From Tigriopus japonicus (lineage: Eukaryota > Arthropoda > Copepoda > Harpacticoida > Harpacticidae), in contig JAAGOF010000329.1 of NCBI GenBank assembly GCA_010645155.1, forward strand, positions 202,443 to 266,442: a stretch of 64,000 bases of DNA, given 5' to 3'. Below, piece by piece: positions 24,401 to 30,700 of the stretch. Position 1 is the first letter of the stretch. Each line of letters starts with the position of its first letter. The notes under the pieces were generated by a model, which made no database searches, was not told the origin of the DNA, and saw only the letters and a program-made list of their open reading frames with translations. Position numbers and translations under genes: made by a program.

Positions 24401-25203
24401 CCGACTATTAGCCTGGCAAACCAAATGCATCATTGGCTTTGGAAAGTGGGCCACTTTGGTGGTTCAATTTGAAATCCAGGGATATCCCGTATATCTACCA
24501 TATATTCCCTCGTTTCTTTTTCAGGCTACCATAAATGCACAAAAGAGGAGGGTTGTATGTTGGCCGCACACATTTACCGCGTGAAGTTCGGAGAATCAAA
24601 GCAAGAGCTCCAATCGATTCCACAAATGCTCCGGGAGCTCATCCCAACCGATTTGATCAAGCAGATGTCTGCACAAGATTGGAAGCGAGAAATTGTGAAA
24701 TCGTATAACCAAGACTCTGGCATGAGCCCCGAGGACGCCAAGATTGCCTTCTTGAAAATCATTTACCGGTGGCCCACGTTTGGATCGGCCTTCTTCGAGG
24801 TCAAGCAAACCACCGATCCCAACTACCCAGAGCTCCTGCTAGTCGCGATCAATAAGCAGGGTGTGAGCCTGATCCATCCTCAGACCAAGGCAAGTGTTAA
24901 ATTGCATAATAAGTCAAGTTCTATGAAATCCCAAAACTACGGGAGAAAAATTTAAGAATCACGCAACCTTAAACGTTTCCATTTTCCCCCCTACAGGAAG
25001 TTCTGGTAACCCATCCCTTTACACGCATTTCCAATTGGTCGTCGGGCAATACCTATTTCCACATGACGATTGGAAACTTGGTGAGGGGGTCCAAGTTGCT
25101 CTGCGAGACTTCATTGGGCTATAAAATGGATGATTTGCTGACCAGCTACATTTCCCTCATGCTCACCAACATGAACAAGCAAAAGTCCATGAGAGTCAAG
25201 TAA
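3474..25203 (+). CDS. MYO7A: Unconventional myosin VIIa (Drosophila crinkled homologue), complete, 24 coding exons
   Basis: Actin-based motor that, in the family, links membrane and adhesion complexes to actin in protrusions such as stereocilia and insect bristles. Coding exons: 3474-3512, 3637-3729, 3800-3967, 4036-4599, 4770-5471, 5534-5914, 5977-6135, 6252-6734, 6802-7128, 7189-7371, 7430-7668, 7732-8161, 8227-8400, 8777-9175, 9292-9409, 9831-9957, 19650-19819, 21898-22088, 22794-23171, 23249-23569, 23638-23839, 24211-24339, 24525-24889, 24997-25203. Every junction keeps phase and the joined product is about 2182 residues, near the family's usual 2170-2215. Domain order is head, five IQ motifs, charged helix, MyTH4-FERM, SH3, MyTH4-FERM, stop TAA. 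The ATG at 3474 is chosen because its 13 codons splice in phase into the conserved GDYIW start of the head. The true N terminus is the least certain part. Confidence 0.97.
3637..6350 (+). other. MYO7A: Myosin VIIa motor domain exons
   Basis: These exons encode the N-terminal SH3-like subdomain and the ATPase head, roughly residues 14-735. The P-loop GESGAGKT is at residues 163-170 (4222-4245). Switch [10 protein letters not shown] is at 212-220 (4369-4395). Switch II DIFGFE is at about 441-446 (5226-5243). The converter stretch ending GRTKVFLKD lies in the exon that starts at 6252. All nucleotide-binding residues I can see are intact, so this should be an active motor. Introns here are only 62-170 bp. 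Confidence 0.96.
6388..7128 (+). other. MYO7A: Five IQ motifs and charged single-helix region of myosin VIIa
   Basis: Residues of about 749-863 hold five IQ-type light-chain or calmodulin sites, with cores such as LQRCIRG, IQKNFRA, LQALIRS, LQARCRG and IQSHVRK. The following exon (6802-7128) begins with about 70 residues dense in E, K and R, as expected for the single alpha-helix that extends the myosin VII lever. It is followed by a less charged linker containing the FGFLED motif seen in the family just before the first MyTH4. Confidence 0.92.
8162..8226 (+). other. Non-canonical GC-AG intron in myosin VIIa (first MyTH4-FERM junction)
   Basis: The protein homology requires the exon to end at CAG (8159-8161) and resume with GCC ACC at 8227. 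The intron therefore begins GCACGA and ends CACAG. A GT donor further in (8183) would also stay in frame but would insert seven residues absent from relatives. A GC donor is the simpler reading, though its +4 to +6 bases fit the GC-donor consensus less well than the intron at 24890. Confidence 0.65.
8401..8776 (+). other. Myosin VIIa intron, AT-rich, nothing recognised
   Basis: This 376-bp GT-AG intron separates residues DKV from SSLGSGG. It is rich in A and T runs. I see no exon, repeat or RNA gene in it. Confidence 0.8.
9410..9830 (+). other. Myosin VIIa intron, nothing recognised
   Basis: This 421-bp GT-AG intron splits a glycine codon (phase 1) before GPNLPKND. The last 90 bases happen to be open in the exon frame, but relatives have no extra residues here, so I do not call an alternative exon. 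Confidence 0.8.
10765..10902 (+). CDS. Small alanine-rich ORF in intron 16, doubtful
   Basis: A 45-codon frame ([13 protein letters not shown]... to TGA) sits in a locally GC-richer patch unlike its surroundings. The same frame is open upstream for roughly 25 more codons. The product is basic and alanine-rich. I recognise no family. The compositional island suggests a relic of a mobile element or a decayed exon rather than an active gene. Confidence 0.12.
   Translation: MDTLRAAAARGAKVKAAVISSIGRAAIIDYWSNSEYCHGRKKYGP
10994..11033. repeat. Interstitial telomere-like pentanucleotide tract (CCTAA/TTAGG)
   Basis: Eight consecutive 5-bp units keep strict register: CTTAA, CTTAA, CCTAA, CCTAA, CTTAG, CCTAA, CTTAA, CCTAA. 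Four are exact complements of the arthropod telomere repeat TTAGG and the rest differ at one or two bases. The tract is short and degenerate, so it may be an old repair scar or a chance AT-rich microsatellite. Confidence 0.55.
11251..11955. repeat. GGCCAC-rich dispersed repeat bounded by a 14-bp inverted repeat
   Basis: About a dozen copies of TTCGGCCAC or its complement occur in two clusters (11281-11320 and 11771-11946), in both orientations. The segment starts with CCAGGCTTGCCAGG and ends with CCTGGCAACCCTGG, which are inverted copies with one mismatch. No target-site duplication or transposase frame is seen. It could be a non-autonomous DNA element or a fragment of a larger repeat. Confidence 0.4.
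13927..14269. repeat. Left copy of a 343-bp duplication ending at the assembly gap
   Basis: This stretch is nearly identical to 14791-15132. The copies differ by about four substitutions and one single-base indel in an A run. It runs exactly to the first N. Two contig ends that overlap but carry different haplotypes would look like this. Confidence 0.9.
14270..14790. other. Assembly gap (521 N)
   Basis: A run of undetermined bases lies in myosin VIIa intron 16. The flanking sequences are near-identical copies, so the gap is probably a scaffolding artefact and not missing DNA of this length. Confidence 0.99.
14791..15132. repeat. Right copy of the gap-flanking duplication
   Basis: This starts at the first base after the gap and matches 13927-14269 with about 98.5% identity. 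It carries the one-base deletion in the A run. See the left copy for interpretation. Confidence 0.9.
16290..16375. repeat. Imperfect GGTT-rich simple repeat
   Basis: Repeated GGTTGGTT blocks are interspersed with GGCT and GGTC variants. It is a low-complexity stretch in intron 16 with no other function visible. Confidence 0.6.
17138..17152. repeat. (GT)n microsatellite
   Basis: About seven GT units lie in intron 16 of myosin VIIa. Confidence 0.8.
17920..17948. repeat. (TTTC)n microsatellite
   Basis: Seven TTTC units are followed by CTGTCTGT and a short ACGTACGTATGTATG stretch, a typical compound microsatellite. Confidence 0.85.
19820..21897 (+). other. Myosin VIIa intron 17 (2.1 kb), nothing recognised
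   Basis: A phase-1 GT-AG intron joins KAPG to an A codon before EGSSFLNL. The open frames inside are short, and I see no repeat or RNA gene. Confidence 0.75.
21898..22088 (+). other. MYO7A: SH3 domain exon of myosin VIIa
   Basis: One exon encodes about residues 1586-1649, with the SH3-like landmarks [16 protein letters not shown] and [14 protein letters not shown]. This SH3 separates the two MyTH4-FERM units, as in all myosin VIIa proteins. A minus-strand frame of 148 codons over this exon is a shadow. Confidence 0.93.
22089..22793 (+). other. Myosin VIIa intron 18, nothing recognised
   Basis: This 705-bp phase-0 GT-AG intron lies between the SH3 exon and the second MyTH4. A T-rich stretch (22600-22615) is visible and no other feature. 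Confidence 0.8.
23840..24210 (+). other. Myosin VIIa intron, nothing recognised
   Basis: This 371-bp phase-1 GT-AG intron lies between the RDG and STPQF residues of the last FERM domain. No additional feature is seen. Confidence 0.8.
24890..24996 (+). other. GC-AG intron in the last FERM domain of myosin VIIa
   Basis: The exon ends CAG ACC AAG and the intron starts GCAAGT, the textbook strong GC donor (AG then GCAAGT). It ends CCCTACAG before GAA GTT CTG. The joined protein [13 protein letters not shown] aligns with the conserved family sequence. No GT donor gives that join. Confidence 0.88.
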
Positions 25204-25480
25204 ACACGCGTGTTGATCAAGTTTTTTTTTCCTGACAAATATCTGACTAGTTGAGGAGAGACTTGTTTCACCTTAGACACCAAAGGTGCCTTTCCTGGAA
25301 ATTGTGCAATGACATAATATAATAATTGAGGTTGCTTTATGGAACAGAACCAGTCCATTTGTGGACAAAAAATGTTAGTCCACACTTTATCTGGTCCTTC
25401 CACTACCCTCCCTCCCCTAAAATCGATCGAACTGTAAGTTACCGCGTTTCACTTCGAATAAATGAAAGCCTAAAGTATGA
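25204..25480 (+). other. Probable 3' UTR of myosin VIIa
   Basis: Non-coding sequence follows the TAA stop and runs to the first canonical AATAAA. It faces the 3' end of the CSPG4-like gene on the other strand. Confidence 0.5.
25457..25462 (+). terminator. Candidate poly(A) signal AATAAA for myosin VIIa
   Basis: This is the first AATAAA on the plus strand after the stop codon, about 255 bp downstream. Cleavage would be expected near 25475-25490. Confidence 0.5.
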
Positions 25481-25493
25481 TTCCAAAATTGTA

Positions 25494-25499
25494 TTTATT
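25494..25499 (-). terminator. Candidate poly(A) signal AATAAA for the CSPG4-like gene
   Basis: TTTATT on the plus strand reads AATAAA on the minus strand. It is the first such signal after the CSPG4-like reading frame ends at 26119, giving a 3' UTR of about 640 bp. It lies 32 bp from the plus-strand signal of the converging gene. Confidence 0.45.
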
Positions 25500-26118
25500 T
25501 TGGTCCTTGGACCATGTTCGTAAAATCGATATTCTTCAAGAGATGATTTGAAATGTGCTGGAGTATTGTTATTATTGTTGTCGTTGATGTGATCATTATT
25601 ACTATTAGGACAGTTTTAGTAGAATGCCAATATTCCAACAGTTAGCATTGGCCATGAGTATTCTCAGCTACCTCCAAAAATACAAATTTATCACAGCAGT
25701 GGTATTAATTTCGTGGGATGAATGCTTTGGGTACTTTTTACATTCCCAGGGGCATCAAGGTTTGCCAATCGGATTGAATTACATAGTTACTTGGTTTGGC
25801 GATTGGCAAGATCTTTACGAAACAAAGAGATGAAGACTCCAAGGGGCGTTGAAAATGGGCTCTAAGTTATTGGGTTTTTGTGTTTCAGGAGGGGTACGTT
25901 TTACTTGTTCGCGATGATCACAGGTTCTTACCAAAAAGGGGGATTGAACTAACAATAAGAACAGAAACATAAAATAGCAAAAATACGAGAGACACCAAAA
26001 CGAGGCAAGATTCGTCGAAATAAAACCAACACAAGCTAATCTGGAACGGAAACGGAACTCGAAACTCAAATGAACAAAAGACGGAAGCAAATCTGATCTG
26101 AAAATCAAACGGACCACT

Positions 26119-26781
26119 TCACACGCTGCTTTCTACATTCTCTATGACCTCGGGATCGGTCTTCTGAATGAGACTCTCCTGGCTTCCAAGGAATGAGGTC
26201 GAAGCGAAACCATCGACAGAGCTCATCTTCAAGTTATTTCCCATCCGACCTCGACCTTGGGAGGTCAGCGAATGAGTGCTCGTTCCTCTTCTCATGGTTC
26301 CCATGGCACAGTTTTGACTTGAACACTCGCCCGAATATGTACCTTCCAATCGAGCTCGTTCCATGCAATCATCACAGGGTGGAACCGTGTCAAATGGAAC
26401 GACATCCGGCTCAATTGAGTGTTGAGACATGGAGGTGGTGTTCTTTAGTATTCCTTTTAAAGGTGGTTTTGGAAGGGTGTTTGTGGTAAACTGGTAGGCC
26501 TGGTTCAGAAAAGCTGAAGGTCCATTAGAACGCAAAGAGGTTGTCGGGAAGTGCTTCGGTAAAGTGGACATAAAATGATTTTGAGGGCGAAGGTGGACTT
26601 CTTCACAGCCATTGATGTGGGGATGGATGGGCAATATTAGAGGGGTTTGTTGATGATGAGAGATAAGTTCCGTACTATTATTTGTCGCCACTGTTGTTGT
26701 GGCAGCTGCAGTTCCTCCGTTACTTTGACTAACTTGGCGGCCTTGCGACGAATCCCGGGGAAGATTCGCCGGCTCTCTTTG
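26119..26781 (-). CDS. In-frame 220-codon readthrough extension of the CSPG4-like protein (candidate)
   Basis: Immediately after the TGA that follows QYWV, the same frame stays open for 220 codons (26781 down to 26122) to a second TGA at 26119-26121. With equal base use the chance of that is about 3 in 100,000. The predicted peptide is serine- and glutamine-rich with protein-like segments: LPKPPLKGILKN (GILK fits the SILK-type docking motif for protein phosphatase 1), a cysteine cluster C-x2-C-x13-C-x4-C, and a C-terminal ESSV, a class I PDZ ligand. I see no transmembrane segment. The stop is UGA-C and a hairpin follows it, so translational readthrough is the favoured reading. Alternative splicing that skips the stop is the main alternative. 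It matches no protein I recognise. Confidence 0.6.
   Translation of the reverse strand, partial: QREPANLPRDSSQGRQVSQSNGGTAAATTTVATNNSTELISHHQQTPLILPIHPHINGCEEVHLRPQNHFMSTLPKHFPTTSLRSNGPSAFLNQAYQFTTNTLPKPPLKGILKNTTSMSQHSIEPDVVPFDTVPPCDDCMERARLEGTYSGECSSQNCAMGTMRRGTSTHSLTSQGRGRMGNNLKMSSVDGFASTSFLGSQESLIQKTDPEVIENVESSV
26746..26771 (-). promoter_or_regulatory. Hairpin 10 nt after the CSPG4 stop codon, candidate readthrough element
   Basis: On the minus strand the arm CGGCGAATC (26771-26763) pairs with GATTCGTCG (26754-26746). There are nine pairs including one G-U, plus two further U-G wobbles, around a CCCC loop. It begins after exactly 10 bases of spacer from TGA. Stem-loops just 3' of leaky stops are known to stimulate readthrough in viruses and some animal genes. 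The pairing is read directly from the sequence, but the function is inferred. Confidence 0.5.
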
Positions 26782-27723
26782 TCATACCCAGTATTGATTG
26801 CGTCTCAATAAGGTCTGTGGGCCGCCGTTCCCGTTCATGCCATTCCCATTTATGGGTACTCCGTTTGGTCCCGTCCAGGCCTCACTTGGGGCGTTTGATT
26901 CGGCATCTGAGCCTGATCGTGGATACATTGGACCATAGGGTCGATCAGAGCCCAAATCGGAGCCTAAATTGGAAGATGTCCGTGGAAAGGGAGGATTTCC
27001 ATTGGCTCCAAGAGTGGTATATGCCGATGGGTCCGAGAAATGCGTTCCATTGCTTTCTGAGTCACAAAGTGGTATGACTCGAAATGGAGGCATTCCTGGT
27101 GGAATTGAAGACGCTGGCGAAGTCTCTCTTGACCTCGAGCTTTCCATCCATGAGTCCGAGTCGCTTGGGTTGAGTTGGGTGAGTTGGAGGGAGGCAGGAT
27201 TGGGCAAAGTAAGACTATTATTGTGTGAATGATTGCCATTCATCGTTGGTCGCGGAAGTGTTCCGTTGGTGTGAATGTGAGCAAATCTTGGGTCATTATT
27301 GGATCTTTGGTGACTGGAGAGGGCATCATCGGTGGGCATTGGGAGAATTCCATTCTCATAATCTGTGGTTGACTGTCGATCAGGTTCATAAGCATGAGTG
27401 TGTCCATTACTTTTGTTGACGGGGGTTCGCCTTTGGGCTGTCCCAAAGTGGGTGTGGTGAGTTGAAAGAGAATCCGAGTTATACTTGATATCGGCAGACG
27501 ACGCAGTCGTTGATTCCCTTCCGTAGCGTTTTTGCTTCTGATCTCGACGGCACTTGATGAGGAACACAACCAAAATGATGATTAGAAGTATCGTGACCAC
27601 CAGGATCATCACCAGGATCAACGTTCCAGCCATAGGATTCACATGGTTAAGCTCATTTCCGCTTTTCTCCTTGATTCCACGTGGGTACGAATTGGTGTAG
27701 GTCTCTTCAGGAGGAACAATAGG
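26782..27723 (-). other. CSPG4: Last CSPG4 exon: membrane span and cytoplasmic tail ending QYWV
   Basis: This exon encodes 313 residues. A short stalk (PIVPPEETYTNSYPRG...) is followed by a 22-residue hydrophobic span at 27621-27556 and then a basic stop-transfer cluster KCRRDQKQKR. The tail of about 257 residues is rich in serine, asparagine and glycine with histidine/asparagine stretches, much longer than the roughly 75-residue vertebrate tail. It ends RRNQYWV, the conserved class II PDZ ligand of NG2 proteins, followed by TGA at 26784-26782. Confidence 0.93.
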
Positions 27724-30700
27724 CTGAAAACACAAAAGCTGGGAGTACAGGGCACAGTTATGAGGCTGCAAGAACCTTATCAAACCGGAAGGCATCAATC
27801 AATACTAAAAAAGGTCTTAAAGAGCGTTGCCTAGCATTTTTTTTGTCATGGCTTTACTCCCCACACGGTTAATCGCAAATGCTACCATATAAGTCGAATT
27901 CCATTCCCAAGGAACCTACTCTAGAATAGGACGTGCCAAGCACTTTCCCTTGCGAAATAAGAGAATTTCTTGGGGAAATGTCAATTGCTCTAGCTGTGTT
28001 CCAAGATCATCATGATTTCACACTTCATTACCTCTCGCTCAATAGAAAAGCCAAAGACTCCATTGGCTGGTTGAACATTGGGAGCAACGAGTCGATAAAC
28101 AAAACTGTCATTTGCGCCTTGGCCTTGGAGGCTTTCCAAAGCGCCAAGATCCGGCACAAAATGGATAATCCCATTCTTGACATCCTCGTGGGTGAATTGC
28201 CAGATCTCTCGGTCTCGGAGAGACCGCTTTGAACGATTCGTGTTCTTGGACTGTCTTGTTGACCCCGATGAGCGAACGATCCTCATAATACGACCAAATC
28301 GAGGGGCTTCGAGGAGGAAATATACTGGATTACTGTTTGTCAACCCTGACAGTTGAGTGGCATCCAGATGCTTTTGAAGCAACACTGTCTTCTCCTTGTG
28401 TTGAGCGATGAATGGTTGGCTCTGTCGAACCAAAGGCGCAACCGATACGTGGAACAATTGATTGGACAAAGAGGCTCCTTGATTGAATATATAGCATTCG
28501 AAACTGTCGTTGGACAAGGTCATATCGGTTTGCATAAACAAGACCTCTTCGTGATCGATGTTGATTTGGGTGAAGGCAGCTGCTGGTTTGTCATTCATGT
28601 ACAATTGTCCCCCTTTCGGGTTTTTCGTTACCTCGAAGAACGTGTTGACACGTTGGCCATTGGTCATCACTCCCATATTATGGGAGGAGATGTAGGCCAT
28701 TCTCGTGCCTTGTTGGATCTCAATGGCTGTGCGATTCACGAGTCTCACCTCCAAAGGAAGGATATGGATCCTGAAGTGTCGATAGACTGGTTTGTACATG
28801 CCGTCGCTCACTCGGAAGTAAAAATCCACAGGCTTTAAGGTTCCATCGTGAAAGTACAACAATCGCTCCATGTCGATGTCTGCTTGCGTGAATCGAGCCA
28901 CGTCGGTCGTTCGGTTATCTTTGAAGTGGAGCCGACCATTGGATGGAAAGTTGATGACATCATAAACGATTTCTGCTGGGCTATTGTCACCATCCTCTGT
29001 CAGAAGCATCTCTCGGGTTATGGCTCTAGCCTGACTCTGCACAATGGTCATGGACGGGGAGTCTGTTAGAAGTCGGAAGGCTTGGTCGTTAACCGGTAAA
29101 ATGGACACGTTCCACTTGCCATTGTAGAGGAGGACATCACCTTTTGTTCCCTTTCCGTCACCATAGACCTCACTTCGATCGCCTTCCAGGTAAATGGCAA
29201 CGCCGAATGAATCGTGTGTGGTGTCGCTATGATCATGATGATAGGACATGAAGCCACGATCCACATCAGCTTGCGAAAACATCTGTCCAGTTCGAGCTTT
29301 AAGGCCGTTTATTGCGATAAAACCATGATCTGGGAGCTTGGAGATTTGAAGACGGATCATAGGTGGTCTGGGAGAGCTGGCACCCTGACGAGCTTGATGG
29401 CTGTAAATGTATTGCAGCACTCCAGTCGTGTTGAGGTCCCTGGTGAGAATGGCCACATTTTGACCCTCCTCCAGAGTGACAATGTCACTCCCAATGAAGC
29501 GATCGATACCCCCTGGGATCATGGCGGACACCGACACTCGAACATGGAACACTATGTCCAACTTTTGGACGGCAAATTCCGAGAATGCTTCCAGATTAAG
29601 TCCGTCGAAGATGGTGAGATTGGAAAAAGGTCGGTTGTGCTCATAGAACACCAAAGAGCCATTGATATGAGCTTGTGTGAAGTTCCTCACTGGAACCATT
29701 TCATTTGAGCGTGGATCCTTGAAGAGCACACGGCCGTGCTGTGGCTCTCGTTTCACGATGAAGGTGATTTCTCTTTTGGGATTGAAATCCGATGACACCA
29801 CGAGCAAATGATCACTCGTCAACGCGGTCTGCATCATCGGAAACACGTCCAGAGCCTCGTTTTGGGACAACCTTAGGGACACGTCTTTAACTCTTATCCG
29901 AAAATATTCCGTTTTAGCCGTGTTCAAACCATCGCTCAACGTGACCTTCATCATTCCATTTCTTCCACCTGAAAAAAGCGAAAAGGTAGAAAAAGCTTAT
30001 GAGATGAGAAGAATATGCTTCTTTGTCCGATGTGAGTCGAAATTTAAAGGTAAAAGCATCATTACAAGGATAATTTATGAGGTGAACCCCTCGCAATTTG
30101 CAAGAAAATGATAAGTGGGGAGCTTGCCCTGCTGAGTTCGCATTGATCCTTTGAACTTCAAAAACTAGACTTCCCCTGCTGTAGAGGGAAAAGGAAATCT
30201 CTCGTTGGAAAATTGGATTCTCCGGTCACATTCATCTCTTTGTACTAAAGCAGAGAACGGGGTAAAAAGATGAAGAGGAGCCAAGAAAACCGTACACGAT
30301 AATGAGAGCTCGAGTGAATCTCTCATGAGAGGCTCGAACCAATTTTGTCAATCACTCTAAATTCAAGGGCACGTTAGTTGTTCTTGGATTTCCGGATCCT
30401 AAATGAAGGTCTTGGAATGACAATTGTCTCACATTAAGTTTTCAGTCACAAAGTACCATCCAGGTTTCATCACGGTCACAAATGGGACGCACGGGTCCTA
30501 TTTCACAAGACTGTCTAATGTAAGCGTTGTAGTTGTTGTTTTGACCTGACCAAAGTCGAAAAAACTACTGCTACGTGTTTTTTTTTGCACTAACGACCAA
30601 AAAAACAAACTTGCAGGTTGTACTCGTTACCGCTGAGCAATGGTTGTCCATAATTGTCTTTCACACAAAAGTGAGCGTAAAGTTTGGCAGTTTGGCAATA

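Larger units (their letters stand above)
22794..25203 (+). other. MYO7A: Second MyTH4-FERM tandem and C terminus of myosin VIIa
   Basis: Six exons (22794-23171, 23249-23569, 23638-23839, 24211-24339, 24525-24889, 24997-25203) encode about residues 1650-2182. MyTH4 landmarks are [33 protein letters not shown] and [21 protein letters not shown] landmarks are [41 protein letters not shown] and [12 protein letters not shown]. In the family this unit binds cargo such as harmonin and takes part in autoinhibition by folding back on the head. The C terminus is complete with TAA at 25201-25203. Confidence 0.95.

Noticed and set aside
26782..26784. Selenocysteine at the CSPG4 TGA instead of readthrough
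   Set aside because: QYWV before the TGA is the known C terminus of the family, selenoproteins have redox motifs around Sec that are absent here, and I see no SECIS-like element in the downstream UTR.
26685..26790. A short intron removing the CSPG4 stop (GTATGA donor right after QYW)
   Set aside because: The nearest AG acceptors lie about 82 and 97 nt away, lack a pyrimidine tract, and would leave the extension frame. Splicing from a more distant donor is still possible and is kept as the main alternative.
28353..28838. 161-codon plus-strand frame
   Set aside because: It is the antisense shadow of the large CSPG-repeat exon. Composition follows the minus-strand codons.
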